Source of the DNA: Terriglobia bacterium
GTDB taxonomy: Bacteria; Acidobacteriota; Terriglobia; UBA7540
Length of the DNA stretch: 45,030 bases
Assembly: GCA_035712365.1 (NCBI GenBank)
Contig: DASTAW010000036.1
Coordinates: forward strand, 1-45,030
Direction of reading: 5' to 3'
Shown: one piece after another, positions 7,754-17,266 of the stretch
How the letters are laid out: each line of letters begins with the position of its first letter
Numbering within the stretch: position 1 is the first letter of the stretch
The notes under the pieces: model-generated
Database searches by the model: none
The model's input: the letters and a program-made list of their open reading frames with translations, nothing else
Told to the model about the DNA's origin: nothing
Translations under genes and position numbers: made by a program

Positions 7754-8297
7754 TCCCCCTCCTTGATCCTCTCGAGATGTGCGATATCAATTGATTTGAT
7801 TTGCTCTACTTGAATTCTGAAGTTGTGATCAGGATTAGCCCTTCTCGCGCCTCAAGTTCAGATCTGGGCCTCGTCGCACTGGCCGAACGTCTAACGCGTA
7901 CAAGCGGTCGACGGCCCATCACATTGGGAAGAACTGTTTCCTCCTTCAGCAGACAGTTTTGACATCAACCTTTGCCCGTCATCGCGTCTGACACTGTTCA
8001 CCTGAGGCAGGAACTCGCGAGGACAGCGGGCATTGGTCGCGCCAAGACTACGGTAAGGCGTTTACACGATTCGCTCAATTGGGCGATTGCAGCAATGGAG
8101 GAAAATATCTGCTCCATGGGTTGTGGGTGGAGTTCCTGAAGGAGCGCGGAAATTCCTGAGAAGGTATGCAAGAAACACTGACCATTGGTTGCAGGGTCTT
8201 GCGCACCAAGTGCATCAATTTTCACTTCACCCTCTGGCCATTTTTACAAGTGTTCCCGACGTGCTTAAATCTGGCAACGTGTTGGCCGGACGTACGC
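7754..8297. other. Intergenic region without a supported gene
   Basis: This 540-bp stretch separates the divergent pilin-like and cstA genes. Short open frames occur on both strands (for example minus 7998-8225, 75 codons), but none has a ribosome binding site or recognisable product. It presumably carries the promoters of both flanking genes. Confidence 0.4.
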
Positions 8298-8303
8298 TAT
8301 AAT
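8298..8303 (+). promoter_or_regulatory. Candidate -10 box for cstA
   Basis: TATAAT at 8298-8303 stands 23 bp ahead of the cstA ATG. No good -35 hexamer lies at 16-18 bp. The implied leader of under 20 nt has no Shine-Dalgarno sequence. Confidence 0.4.
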
Positions 8304-8326
8304 TCGAGCGTCTTGGCGCCGCCCCT

Positions 8327-10381
8327 ATGAGCATCATCAAAAAAATCTTCTGGTTGCTGGTGGCAGGGCTGGGGGCGGCGGCCCTCGGAATGATCGCTAT
8401 CTCGCGCGGTGAGCAACTCAACGCCGTGTGGCTGGTCGCCGCCGCCGCGTGCATCTTCGTGCTGGGGTACCGCTTTTACAGCCGGTTCATCGCCTATCGC
8501 GTGCTCGAGCTGGATGAAACGCGGGCCACTCCCGCCGAGCGTAAAGACGACGGCCGCGACTTTATTCCTACCAACAAATGGGTCGTGTTCGGACACCACT
8601 TTGCCGCCATTGCCGGTCCGGGGCCATTGGTGGGGCCGATCCTCGCCGCGCAATTCGGCTATCTGCCAGGTACGCTCTGGATACTGATTGGCGGAGTGCT
8701 GGGCGGCGCCGTGCAGGACTTCGTGACGCTATTCTGCTCGATTCGGCGCGATGGCAAATCGTTGGGCCAGATGGCGAAGGAAGAAATCAGCTCGACGGCA
8801 GGGTGGACGGCGCTTTTTGGCGTTCTGCTCATCATGATTATCCTGATCGCCGTGATCGCGTTGGTGGTGGTGAACGCATTGAAGGGCAGCCCGTGGGGGC
8901 TCTTCACCATTGCCGCCACCATCCCGATCGCCTTCCTGATGGCCATCCACCTCCGATATCTGCGCCCCGGCCGAATTCTTGAGGGCTCTCTCATGGGAGT
9001 TGCGCTGGTCATAGCGGCTGTGGTGGGCGGGCGTTATGTGGCCGAATCTGCCACGCTGTCCCACTGGTTCAACTACAGCGGACCAGCGCTGGCCTGGATG
9101 ATTATTATTTACGGGCTGGCGGCATCCATCCTGCCGGTGTGGCTGCTGCTGGCGCCACGCGATTATCTTTCAACATTTGTCAAGCTGGGGACCATTCTGG
9201 CACTGGCGGTTGGCATTCTGGCGGCGCGGCCGATGATGCACCTGCCCGCCATCACGCGCTTTGCCGATGGCACAGGCCCGATTTTTGCCGGGAAAATTTT
9301 CCCTTTCTGCTTCATTACGATTGCCTGCGGAGCCATCTCGGGATTTCACTCGCTGATCTCCAGCGGCACGACGCCCAAGCTGATCACTAAAGAGACACAC
9401 GCGCGCATGATCGGATACGGAAGCATGCTCATGGAGTCCTTTGTCGGCATCATGGCGATTGTGGCGGCCGGTGTGTTGCAGCCCGGCGTCTATTTTGCCG
9501 TCAACAGCCCGGCGGGCGTCGTGGGCGAGACGGCCGGCAAAGCTGTAGCGACTATTTCCGGGTGGGGATTTCCCGTGACCCAGGCGGCCATGGCAGACCT
9601 GGCTTCGAAGGTGGGCGAGATCACGCTGTTCAACCGCACCGGCGGCGCGCCATCGCTGGCGGTGGGCATGGCGCATATTTTTTCCAACGTGCTGGGCGGA
9701 ACTGAAGTGATGGCTTTCTGGTACCACTTCGCCATCATGTTTGAAGCGCTCTTTATCCTGACCGTGCTCGACGCCGGCACACGGGTGGGCCGCTTTATGC
9801 TGCAGGACCTCCTTGGCCATATATGGAAACCGCTGGGCCGCACGGGTTGGTATCCGGGCGTGGTGCTCACCAGCCTGGCTGTGGTTGGGGCGTGGGGTTA
9901 TTTTCTGTATCAGGGAGTGGTAGACCCGCTGGGCGGCATCAATAGTTTGTGGCCGCTTTTCGGCATCTCAAATCAGTTGCTGGCCGCCATCGCCTTGTGC
10001 GTGTGCACAACCATCCTGATCAAGATGAAGAAGCTGCGTTTTGCCTGGGTGACGCTGGCGCCGCTGGCCTGGCTGGTGGCCGTGACCATGACGGCGAGCT
10101 ATCAAAAGATCTGGAGTCCCGACCCGCACCTGGGATTTCTGGCGCAGGCGCAGATGCTGACCGACCGGATTGCCAGCGGAGCAATCCCTGCTGCTCAGGT
10201 TGCCACAACTCAGAGACTCATCTTCAACAACCGGCTCGACGCCGCAGTCACTCTGGCGTTTGCCGTACTGGTGGTTTTGATTCTTGTCGAGTCCGGCCGT
10301 CATTGGTGGGCTTACGCGGTGGGGAGCAGGGAACCCGTCCTCAATGAAACGCCCGCGCAACTATCGGGTCTGGAAGCATAA
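8327..10381 (+). CDS. cstA: Carbon starvation protein CstA
   Basis: The protein has 684 aa, close to the E. coli CstA length, and is very hydrophobic with about 16-18 membrane helices. Characteristic segments include [26 protein letters not shown] (residues about 80-107), [15 protein letters not shown], a [11 protein letters not shown] loop, and [12 protein letters not shown]. CstA proteins import peptides or pyruvate under carbon limitation in enterobacteria. It is followed after 17 bp by its usual small partner gene, which supports the call. A large loop near the C-terminus ([18 protein letters not shown]) is typical of the longer CstA branch. No Shine-Dalgarno sequence precedes the ATG, in line with a near-leaderless transcript from the TATAAT at 8298. 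Confidence 0.95.
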   Translation: MSIIKKIFWLLVAGLGAAALGMIAISRGEQLNAVWLVAAAACIFVLGYRFYSRFIAYRVLELDETRATPAERKDDGRDFIPTNKWVVFGHHFAAIAGPGPLVGPILAAQFGYLPGTLWILIGGVLGGAVQDFVTLFCSIRRDGKSLGQMAKEEISSTAGWTALFGVLLIMIILIAVIALVVVNALKGSPWGLFTIAATIPIAFLMAIHLRYLRPGRILEGSLMGVALVIAAVVGGRYVAESATLSHWFNYSGPALAWMIIIYGLAASILPVWLLLAPRDYLSTFVKLGTILALAVGILAARPMMHLPAITRFADGTGPIFAGKIFPFCFITIACGAISGFHSLISSGTTPKLITKETHARMIGYGSMLMESFVGIMAIVAAGVLQPGVYFAVNSPAGVVGETAGKAVATISGWGFPVTQAAMADLASKVGEITLFNRTGGAPSLAVGMAHIFSNVLGGTEVMAFWYHFAIMFEALFILTVLDAGTRVGRFMLQDLLGHIWKPLGRTGWYPGVVLTSLAVVGAWGYFLYQGVVDPLGGINSLWPLFGISNQLLAAIALCVCTTILIKMKKLRFAWVTLAPLAWLVAVTMTASYQKIWSPDPHLGFLAQAQMLTDRIASGAIPAAQVATTQRLIFNNRLDAAVTLAFAVLVVLILVESGRHWWAYAVGSREPVLNETPAQLSGLEA

Positions 10382-10398
10382 GAAGGAGAGTGTGACGA

Positions 10399-10581
10399 AT
10401 GGCTGTTGTGACCAACCTGCTGAGGACCTTCTGGAATTACCTCCGCGAAGTGAGCGGCGAAAATGATTACGCCCGTTACCGCGCGAGCGTGGCCGCCAAA
10501 GGCGCCGACCCCGTGAGCAGAAGGGAATTCTACGACCAGCGCCAGCAGGAGAAATATTCGCGCCCGAACCGCTGCTGTTGA
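10399..10581 (+). CDS. ybdD: YbdD/YjiX family small protein, CstA partner
   Basis: The protein has 60 aa. AGAAGGAGAG stands well spaced before the ATG, immediately after cstA. The sequence has the family's features: LxxxWxYLREVSGENDYARYR at residues 9-29, a P-x-SRREFY-x-x-R segment, and a CC terminus in place of the usual RCC or SRCC. Family members are encoded next to cstA or its homologue and are thought to support transporter function. It ends 23 bp from the end of the convergent GH35 gene, with no clear terminator between them. Confidence 0.93.
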   Translation: MAVVTNLLRTFWNYLREVSGENDYARYRASVAAKGADPVSRREFYDQRQQEKYSRPNRCC

Positions 10582-10604
10582 GCTCGTCCGCGCTCGAAGC
10601 AGAG

Positions 10605-12488
10605 CTACTCCATTTCAACGGTTTCGTAGACGGGGTCCTTAAAACCCTGGACGGAAGTTTCGCCGGTTGTTTCAAGTTCGAGAACAATGATCTCATTCTC
10701 TCCGGCCTTGAGCCATGGCGCGGGACAGAAGAGGGTCTGTTGGGGGCCGATCTTCCAGAAGCGGCCCAGGTGATGCCCGTTTACCCAGACATGCCCCTTG
10801 CCCCAACCGCGCATATCGATGAAGGTGTCGCCGACGGATGATAGTTGGAACGTGTCATGATAAAAACGCGGGCCGCGTTTGGGCTTTGGCGAGAATTGCA
10901 GCTTTGACAGGTTATCCAGCGGGAGGGGAAATATCTGCCAACCTCCCAACTCTCTTCCGTTCAGCAGCACCCTTTCAGTGATGCCCTTTCGGTCATCCAC
11001 CATGTGCGGGCCGTAGTTGATCCGGCCCATGTTCTCAATCAGGATGTCCAGGGGCTGCGCGGGAGCCAGGTCAACGTCAACGGCATTCTGGTTGAAACGT
11101 CGGTCGAGCTCACCCAGCTTGTTGTCGCCCTGATAGATCAGGGCGTAATCGTTCATGCTGATGATGTTCAGGCGGCCTTTGATAGGGCGTTCGGGAAGCC
11201 AGCGGTAAAGGATGAACCCGTAAGACTGTCCTACCGCCTCCATAGGCTTTGGTTCGATGGAGCGGATGGGATTGTCGAGCAGGCCGTCGAGCCGGGCGGA
11301 TTCGGTGAGCTCGAAGCGGGGAATTGCAATCAGCGGCAACACAGCCGGCAGAGGAGGAGCTTGTGCGCCGGGCGAATGCTGCTCGACAAGTTTCTTCAAG
11401 TCAAAATATTTTGCGCGCGGGCGGCCGGCCTCATCGAGCGGCGCGTCATAGTCGTAGCTGGTGACATCCGGCTGGTACGCATTGCCAAAATTCGCTCCGT
11501 TCATATAACCGAACGATGTGCCGCCATGGAACATATAAAGGTTGAATGAAACGCCGTTCGTGAGCATCCATTCCACGCCTTCCATGAGGCTCTGATTGTT
11601 GCCGTGGTGGTGAATCTCGCCCCAGTGGTCAAACCATCCCGGGTAGAATTCGGCGCACATGCGCGGAACGTTCTGCCGGAAGCGGGCAAAGGCCTCGAAT
11701 TGTTTAGCAGGGTCGGAACCGAAGTTGATGCAGGAAAGGACCTCCGGGAGAGTGCCGCCTGACAGCATCCTTGGGGTGGGACCGTCGGCCGTGAACAGCG
11801 GGACATTAAACCCGGCGTCAAGCAGCATCTGCCGGATCGCGCGCATGTAGGCGTGGTCGCTCCCGAACGATCCGTATTCGTTCTCGACTTGCGCCATCAG
11901 GATAGGGCCGCCGCGGGTCACCTGGAGAGGCGCAAGCTCCGCGCCAACGTGCAGCAGGTAGCGGCGCGCGGCGTCGAGGAAACGGGAGTCGCTGCTGCGG
12001 ACCCTGATATCGGGCGTGGCCAGCAGCCATCCCGGGAAGCCGCCAAAGTCCCATTCCGCGCAGCTATACGGGCCGGGACGGAGAATCACCCACAAACCTT
12101 CCTGCTGCGCCGTGCGGACGAAGGCCGCCGCATCGTGCCGGCCGGCAAAGTTGAACTGGCCGGGCCGCGCTTCGTGGAAGTTCCAGAACATGTAAGTCGA
12201 AACTGTATTCAGGCCCATGGCCTTCAATTTCTTCAGTCGGTCGCGCCAGTACTCCCGCGGGATGCGCGCATAATGCATCTCGCCGGAGCGGACCTGGAAT
12301 GGCTTGCCGTCCAGTAGAAAGTCCTGATCGCGCCAGGTAAAGGCGTGCGTCGCGCTTTGCGCGGAGGGAGCAGCTTCATTTCGCGCGGCGCGCAGCAGCG
12401 GGCCCAGCGACTCCAGCCCGGCCATCATCGCCGCCGTTCCCAGAAATTCTCTCCTGCCCAACTTTCCTCTTGAGCTTTCGGCGCCCAC
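10605..12488 (-). CDS. Tat-exported GH35 beta-galactosidase
   Basis: The protein has 627 aa and starts with GTG at 12488, supported by AGAGGAG 7 bp upstream. The Tat signal GRREFLGTAAMMAG is at residues 11-24. The GH35 catalytic domain starts near residue 50 (FLLDGKPFQVRSGEMHYARIP). GGPILMAQVENEYG carries the acid/base Glu204, and CAEFYPGWFDHWG carries the nucleophile Glu280. C-terminal beta domains (about 400-627) resemble the jelly-roll domains of plant and bacterial GH35 enzymes (GWGKGHVWVNGHHLGRFW). GH35 enzymes release terminal beta-galactose from oligo- or polysaccharides. A periplasmic role in breaking down plant galactans is likely but inferred. It is divergent from the sugar-acid dehydratase gene. 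Confidence 0.95.
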   Translation of the reverse strand: MGAESSRGKLGRREFLGTAAMMAGLESLGPLLRAARNEAAPSAQSATHAFTWRDQDFLLDGKPFQVRSGEMHYARIPREYWRDRLKKLKAMGLNTVSTYMFWNFHEARPGQFNFAGRHDAAAFVRTAQQEGLWVILRPGPYSCAEWDFGGFPGWLLATPDIRVRSSDSRFLDAARRYLLHVGAELAPLQVTRGGPILMAQVENEYGSFGSDHAYMRAIRQMLLDAGFNVPLFTADGPTPRMLSGGTLPEVLSCINFGSDPAKQFEAFARFRQNVPRMCAEFYPGWFDHWGEIHHHGNNQSLMEGVEWMLTNGVSFNLYMFHGGTSFGYMNGANFGNAYQPDVTSYDYDAPLDEAGRPRAKYFDLKKLVEQHSPGAQAPPLPAVLPLIAIPRFELTESARLDGLLDNPIRSIEPKPMEAVGQSYGFILYRWLPERPIKGRLNIISMNDYALIYQGDNKLGELDRRFNQNAVDVDLAPAQPLDILIENMGRINYGPHMVDDRKGITERVLLNGRELGGWQIFPLPLDNLSKLQFSPKPKRGPRFYHDTFQLSSVGDTFIDMRGWGKGHVWVNGHHLGRFWKIGPQQTLFCPAPWLKAGENEIIVLELETTGETSVQGFKDPVYETVEME

Positions 12489-12555
12489 ATTCTGCTCCTC
12501 TGATTCGCTTGCGAAGGAAGGCCCTTGTGCTCGTGCCCGCGCTTCACCATTGATC

Positions 12556-12583
12556 TTGCGCTACCGTGTTGCTGTATCATAAT
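12556..12583 (+). promoter_or_regulatory. Candidate promoter of the sugar-acid dehydratase gene
   Basis: TTGCGC at 12556-12561 and CATAAT at 12578-12583 are separated by 16 bp, which would give a leader of about 60 nt to the ATG at 12649. The boxes match the sigma-70 consensus only partly. Confidence 0.35.
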
Positions 12584-12648
12584 AAGCCGCGAAATTCATT
12601 GCAACCAACTACAGACCCAAGCAGCTTCTCAGGAAAGGGAAACCGCAG

Positions 12649-14406
12649 ATGAACACCACCAGAAAGAAAGAACGCAACCCGCTCCGCAGCAGCGCCTGGT
12701 TCGGATCGAATGACCGCTGGGGGGTTGGCCACCGGGCCTGGCTGCGCGCGGAAGGCTTCAGTGAGCGTGTTTTCCAGGGGAAACCCGTGATCGGCATCTG
12801 CAACTCGTGGAGCGAGCTCAACAATTGCAACGCGCACCTTCGCCAGGTGGCGGAAGCCGTGAAGCGTGGCGTGTGGGCGGCGGGCGGATTCCCGCTGGAG
12901 TTCCCGACCATTTCTTTGGGCGAAATGCTAATGAAGCCCACCACCATGCTCTATCGCAACCTGATGGCCATGGACGTGGAAGAGTGCATCACGTCCTACC
13001 CGCTGGACGGCGTTGTTCTGTTGGCGGGCTGCGACAAGACGACACCTGCGCAACTGATGGGCGCGGCCAGCGCCGATATTCCGGCCATCATGGTGACGGG
13101 CGGACCCATGCTGCGGGGCATGTGGCGCGGGCAGGAACTTGGGTCCGGGACGGACGTGCGCCGGCTGTGGGACGAAGTCCGCGCCGGTCAGTTGAGCGAG
13201 GAGGCATGGTGCGAGGTGGAATCATGCGTGTCCCGAAGCGCGGGCCATTGCACCGTGATGGGTACAGCTTCTACGATGGCCTGCGTGGCCGAGGCCCTGG
13301 GCATGATGCTGCCGGGCTCGGCCGATCTTCCCGCTTCGGATTCGCGGCGTCTCGCAATTGCTGAAAAGAGCGGGGCCCGCATTGTGGAGATGGTCTGGGA
13401 GGGCATGAGGCCTTCGCACCTTATGACCCGCCAGGCCATTGAGAACGCCATCCGCGTGGACATGGCGGTTGGCGGTTCAACCAACGCCATCGTGCATCTG
13501 GTGGCGATTGCGGGCCGGCTGGGAATCGACCTGCCGCTCAAAAAATTTGACGACCTTTCGCGTACCACTCCCGTGTTGGCGAACGTACGGCCCTCCGGGC
13601 GCTACCTGATGGAAGACTTCAGCTACGCCGGCGGAAACGCCGCGCTGATGAAAGAAATACTGCCCCTGCTGCATGGCAAAGCCCTGACCGTGACCGGAAA
13701 GTCGCTTGCCGAAAATCTGGCCCAGGCGGCTACCTTCAATCGGGAAGTGATCAAGACTCTCGATGAGCCTTTACGTCCGGAGGGCGGAACGGCAATTCTG
13801 CGCGGGAATCTGGCGCCGGATGGAGCTGTGATCAAGCAATCGGCCATTTCGCCGCACTTTGCCCGGCACAAGGGGCGGGCCGTAGTTTTTGAGAATAATC
13901 TTGACCTGATCAAACGGATTGACGATCCCAAGTTAAATGTGGATGAATCCAGCGTGCTGGTGCTGAAGAACGCCGGGCCCAAAGGCGGCCCGGGGATGCC
14001 GGAGTGGGGCCATCTGCCGATACCTCGGAAACTGCTGAAAGCCGGCGTTCGCGATGTCGTTCGGTTGAGCGACGCGCGGATCAGCGGCACGAGCTACGGC
14101 ACAATGGTGGTGCACGTTGCACCTGAGGCCGCTATCGGCGGGCCGCTGGCGCTGGTAAGAGACGGTGATTTAATAGAGCTTGACGTTCACAAAAGACGCT
14201 TGGAATTAGAAGTATCCATATCAGAGTTGAAGAAACGCATGAAGTCATGGAAGCCAGCACAGCCGCATTACGTGCGAGGTTACGGCCGGATGTTCCTGGA
14301 CCATATCCTACAGGCGAACGAGGGGTGCGATTTCGACTTCCTGATGGCAGTGAACGGTCCGGAAAGGGTCGCGCCGCCGGTGAAGTTCAAAAACCCTGGA
14401 ATGTAG
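12649..14406 (+). CDS. IlvD/Edd-family dehydratase, probably for aldonic (pentonic) acids
   Basis: The protein has 585 aa. AGGAAAGGG precedes the ATG. The family's three cluster cysteines are present: Cys60 (NSWSELNNCN), Cys128 (AGCDKTTPA) and Cys201 (SAGHCTVMGTASTM). The carbamylatable Lys follows as K130. The swivelling C-terminal domain contains GPKGGPGMPEW and SDARISGTSYGTMVVHV. Sequence features such as GCDKTTPA and GHCTVMGTASTM fit L-arabinonate/D-xylonate-type dehydratases better than biosynthetic IlvD. Such enzymes convert an aldonate to the 2-keto-3-deoxy acid in the cytoplasm. The exact substrate cannot be read from the sequence. It sits next to beta-galactosidase, so hexonate use is also possible. 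Confidence 0.88.
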   Translation: MNTTRKKERNPLRSSAWFGSNDRWGVGHRAWLRAEGFSERVFQGKPVIGICNSWSELNNCNAHLRQVAEAVKRGVWAAGGFPLEFPTISLGEMLMKPTTMLYRNLMAMDVEECITSYPLDGVVLLAGCDKTTPAQLMGAASADIPAIMVTGGPMLRGMWRGQELGSGTDVRRLWDEVRAGQLSEEAWCEVESCVSRSAGHCTVMGTASTMACVAEALGMMLPGSADLPASDSRRLAIAEKSGARIVEMVWEGMRPSHLMTRQAIENAIRVDMAVGGSTNAIVHLVAIAGRLGIDLPLKKFDDLSRTTPVLANVRPSGRYLMEDFSYAGGNAALMKEILPLLHGKALTVTGKSLAENLAQAATFNREVIKTLDEPLRPEGGTAILRGNLAPDGAVIKQSAISPHFARHKGRAVVFENNLDLIKRIDDPKLNVDESSVLVLKNAGPKGGPGMPEWGHLPIPRKLLKAGVRDVVRLSDARISGTSYGTMVVHVAPEAAIGGPLALVRDGDLIELDVHKRRLELEVSISELKKRMKSWKPAQPHYVRGYGRMFLDHILQANEGCDFDFLMAVNGPERVAPPVKFKNPGM

Positions 14407-14626
14407 CCAGCTTGGGCCTTCGGACAATCCTCCAATAGATCACAGTCTGCTTCCGGCCGACTGAATTACGACGGCCGACGGCTTCAGATTTGCGTGCTTA
14501 TGATAAGATGGAGGGTCGTGCTAGTGAGCTAGCCAACGGGAGTGCGCCGCCCGTTCGAGCGCGAAGGAGTCACGATGATGGCTGGAGGGACCACCACGGG
14601 GCCGGAACGGAGTGCTACAGGAAAAT

Positions 14627-15796
14627 ATGAGCCATCGAGTCATAAAGCCAAGGGAAGTTATCGGTGTATTGTGCGCTATCGCGGTCGCCGGTATCGGCGC
14701 CACGCTGCTTCTACGGCACCGTCACCCGCGGATGCACACACAGATCGTGTCCGCACCCGTATCTGCTGTGCGTACTCCCGTGGTTCCTGTCCTGGATCGG
14801 GCTGCCTATAACGAAAAAATGCTCGAGATCGCGAACCTTCCGCCGCGCGGAGATTGCTCGCCGTCTCCCTCGACCGGTCCTTCTGGCCGGAAGCGGGCAA
14901 GGGCTTACCGGACCGTTGCCGCAGCCCGCCCGGTGGCATACGTTACAAAGCAGACTGTGCTCCGGCCATGCCCGGCGCCGCTCTGGCCCGTGCATGCCGC
15001 CTATCCCGATGCCGGCGCAGTGCTGCCCTTCAAGCGCATCGTCGCGTACTACGGCAATTTTTATTCGACGCGTATGGGAATTCTGGGTGAATATCCCCCG
15101 GACAAGGTGCTCCAGATGCTGAAAGCCGCAGCGGCCTCGTGGGCGGCCGCGGACCCGTCCACACCGGTTGTTCCGGCGGTGGATTACATTGCGGTTTCCG
15201 GGCAGAACGTTCCCACTCGCGACGGGAAGTACCGCCTGCGCATGCCGGCCAGCCATATCGAAAAAGCAATCAGTATGGCTGAGCAGATCCACGGGCTGGT
15301 TTTTCTGGATGTGCAGCCCGGTTGGAGCACTGTGGAGGAAGAACTGCCGCGACTGGCGCCGTATCTGAAGCGGCCGAACGTCGAGCTTGCTCTCGACCCG
15401 GAATTTGCCTTGACCGGCGGCAAGCGCCCCGGGACCCGTGTCGGCACATTGAACGCCGCTCAAATCAATTTTGCAGCGCGTTTTCTGGCAAAGATCGTTC
15501 GGGAAAACCACGTGTCTCCCAAAATCCTCATTGTCCACCGGTTCACTGAAGATATGGTGACGGGCTTCCACGCCATTAAACCGCTGCCCGAAGTTGAGAT
15601 CGTGATGGATATGGATGGGTTCGGATCGCCGGTTTTGAAGATTTCAACGTATAAGGCTTATATCGCAAGCCAGCCGGTCCAGTTCACCGGGTTCAAGCTC
15701 TTCTATAAGAACGATGTGATTATCGGCCACCATCTTATGACCCCCGCAGAAATACTGCGCCTATCTCCCCAGCCGAGCTACATCATGTACCAGTAG
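14627..15796 (+). CDS. Exported or membrane-anchored protein of unknown function, possibly barrel-like
   Basis: The protein has 389 aa from the ATG at 14627, preceded by AGGAAA. A GTG at 14612 is an alternative. An N-terminal hydrophobic helix (residues about 11-28) is followed by a Pro/Ala/Arg-rich linker with a few Cys. The conserved-looking domain starts near residue 130 (FKRIVAYYGNFYSTRMGILGEY). It contains alternating strand and helix segments including VPAVDYIAVS, GLVFLDVQPGW, VELALDPEF, ILIVHRFTED, VEIVMDMDGFGSP and FTGFKLFYKNDV. The alternating pattern suggests a TIM-barrel, possibly a glycoside-hydrolase-like fold, but no known catalytic signature is recognised. It stands alone between the dehydratase and the convergent isomerase gene. 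Confidence 0.7.
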   Translation: MSHRVIKPREVIGVLCAIAVAGIGATLLLRHRHPRMHTQIVSAPVSAVRTPVVPVLDRAAYNEKMLEIANLPPRGDCSPSPSTGPSGRKRARAYRTVAAARPVAYVTKQTVLRPCPAPLWPVHAAYPDAGAVLPFKRIVAYYGNFYSTRMGILGEYPPDKVLQMLKAAAASWAAADPSTPVVPAVDYIAVSGQNVPTRDGKYRLRMPASHIEKAISMAEQIHGLVFLDVQPGWSTVEEELPRLAPYLKRPNVELALDPEFALTGGKRPGTRVGTLNAAQINFAARFLAKIVRENHVSPKILIVHRFTEDMVTGFHAIKPLPEVEIVMDMDGFGSPVLKISTYKAYIASQPVQFTGFKLFYKNDVIIGHHLMTPAEILRLSPQPSYIMYQ

Positions 15797-15863
15797 CATA
15801 AGAAGACAGCCGCAGGATTGGGCGGTGCAGCGGCGGATTCGCTGCGGACGTCCCACCACTGCG

Positions 15864-15901
15864 GCGATCCTTCTCCCGCTTCGCGGGCTCAGGATGACAG
15901 G
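15864..15901. repeat. Short palindromic interspersed-type element
   Basis: CCCGC TTC GCGGG at 15875-15887 forms a hairpin. It is flanked by GGATCCTTCT-like and CTCAGGATGACA sequences, a combination that looks like the dispersed repeats common in some acidobacterial and other genomes. Only one copy is in the window. Confidence 0.4.
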
Positions 15902-15966
15902 CAAGGGGTCAGCATGAGCGGCCGTCTCGGGTGGTTCACCTATTGGGGTAACGCAACACCAGGCTG

Positions 15967-16860
15967 CTAGACACGCTCCGCCTCCTCACGCGCAGCACGA
16001 AGGATTTGGATGGGGTCGCCAACGGGCATAAATTCCATGGCGATGTAGCGGTCATATTTCAGTTCCACCATTTTTTTGTAGATGTTGTTGTAATTGATTT
16101 CGCCGGTGCCGGGCTGGTGGCGGTGTGGAACGTCGGCGACGTGGAATACCCCAACCAGATCGATGTTCTTCTCCATTTTCTCGATCAGGTTCCCCTCGGC
16201 GATCTGCTCATGATAGAAATCGTAGAGGAACCTTACCTGAGGGTGGTTGACTGCCCTGATGATATCGAATCCTTCCGCCACCGAGGTGAGGAAGTATTTG
16301 GGATTTTCCTCGGGATCGATGTTCTCGACCAGCAGCGTGATGTTTTTGCCCTCCACCATTTCTACCGCGCGTTTTAATCCCTCGACGCAGCTCTGGTGCT
16401 GATCGGCGCGCGCCATTCCGGGCACAACATTGCCTGACATGACGATCAGGCGCGGGCAGTCCAGCTTGTCACAAACCGTAAGCATCCCGCTCAGGTCTTT
16501 CAAGAACGCGTCGCGTTCCGCTGGATTGCCAATTCCATGACGGAGCCCGGCAGTTGTATCAAAGTTGATGCCAAGCTGGTGCTTCTTCCGGTTGGACCGG
16601 GTGTAATCGGAATCGGTCCAATGTTCGAACTCGCGCACGAGTTCCACGGCGTGGTAGCCGGCTTCGGAAACCTTTTCAAGCCGCTGCTCGAAGGGCAGGT
16701 TGTGGAAGACCGTCCATAACATGATGGAAACCTTGTACGGCGCAGCGGCGGCGGCTGGCGCCCTGGCCGGACTTGCTGGTGTGGCCGGGAGCAGAGAGGT
16801 CGCGCCAAGGCTGCCCAGCCCTGCTCCTGCGAGGATTCGATTGAAGCTTCGACGATTCAT
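15967..16860 (-). CDS. Tat-exported hydroxypyruvate-isomerase-like TIM-barrel protein
   Basis: The protein has 297 aa from the ATG at 16860, chosen because it starts exactly at the Tat motif MNRRSFNRILAGAGLG and has GGGAGAG upstream. The longer frame to 16926 adds unlikely residues. The domain (about residue 43 on) is of the xylose-isomerase-like barrel type. It has LLVENID and YIAMEFMP carrying the two likely metal-binding Glu, and GVFHVADVPHRHQPGTGEINY, a hallmark of the Hyi family. Hyi interconverts hydroxypyruvate and tartronate semialdehyde, but exported relatives probably act on other sugars. Its neighbours are a sodium:solute symporter (divergent) and an unknown gene. Confidence 0.88.
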   Translation of the reverse strand: MNRRSFNRILAGAGLGSLGATSLLPATPASPARAPAAAAAPYKVSIMLWTVFHNLPFEQRLEKVSEAGYHAVELVREFEHWTDSDYTRSNRKKHQLGINFDTTAGLRHGIGNPAERDAFLKDLSGMLTVCDKLDCPRLIVMSGNVVPGMARADQHQSCVEGLKRAVEMVEGKNITLLVENIDPEENPKYFLTSVAEGFDIIRAVNHPQVRFLYDFYHEQIAEGNLIEKMEKNIDLVGVFHVADVPHRHQPGTGEINYNNIYKKMVELKYDRYIAMEFMPVGDPIQILRAAREEAERV

Positions 16861-17266
16861 GGGGACTCTCCCGGAAGTTGAAATGGTGTTCAGCGCCAGA
16901 TCCGCCGCGGGTGCGAGGCCGGTCAAAACCGGTGCAAAGCCACCCTATCTCAGCGCGGCATTTACCCGCCTGATGATACAGAACACGCTTTGACGAAGCA
17001 AAGAGAATTTCGAGGAAGCACCTGCGGGTGGCAGGTGCATGGCTGGGCGGCAAGATGAGACCGACAGCAATTGCAGTTTCCTCTTGAACATCCTGCCGGA
17101 ACATGACATCTTGCTTTTTCCGTCAGAGGATCGAGACAGGACGCGCTGTCTTCGAGGGGCGGCAACAAGGCTGCGGCCCGATATTGCTAAAATCGGCGGA
17201 TCGGTTGTGGCAGGCCAGCCTGGCGGCATGGCTCGCGCTCATAGATCTCCAGGCCAAAGGTGAAAG
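16861..17266. other. Intergenic region with an 8-bp perfect hairpin
   Basis: The divergent 400-bp gap holds no supported gene. GCACCTGC at 17018-17025 and GCAGGTGC at 17031-17038 form a perfect hairpin with a 5-nt loop. No T-run follows, so it is not an obvious terminator. It could be an operator or an RNA element. Confidence 0.4.

Noticed and set aside
7998-8225. 75-codon minus-strand frame ahead of cstA
   Set aside because: It has no ribosome binding site, no homology recognised, and the region also has open frames on the other strand.
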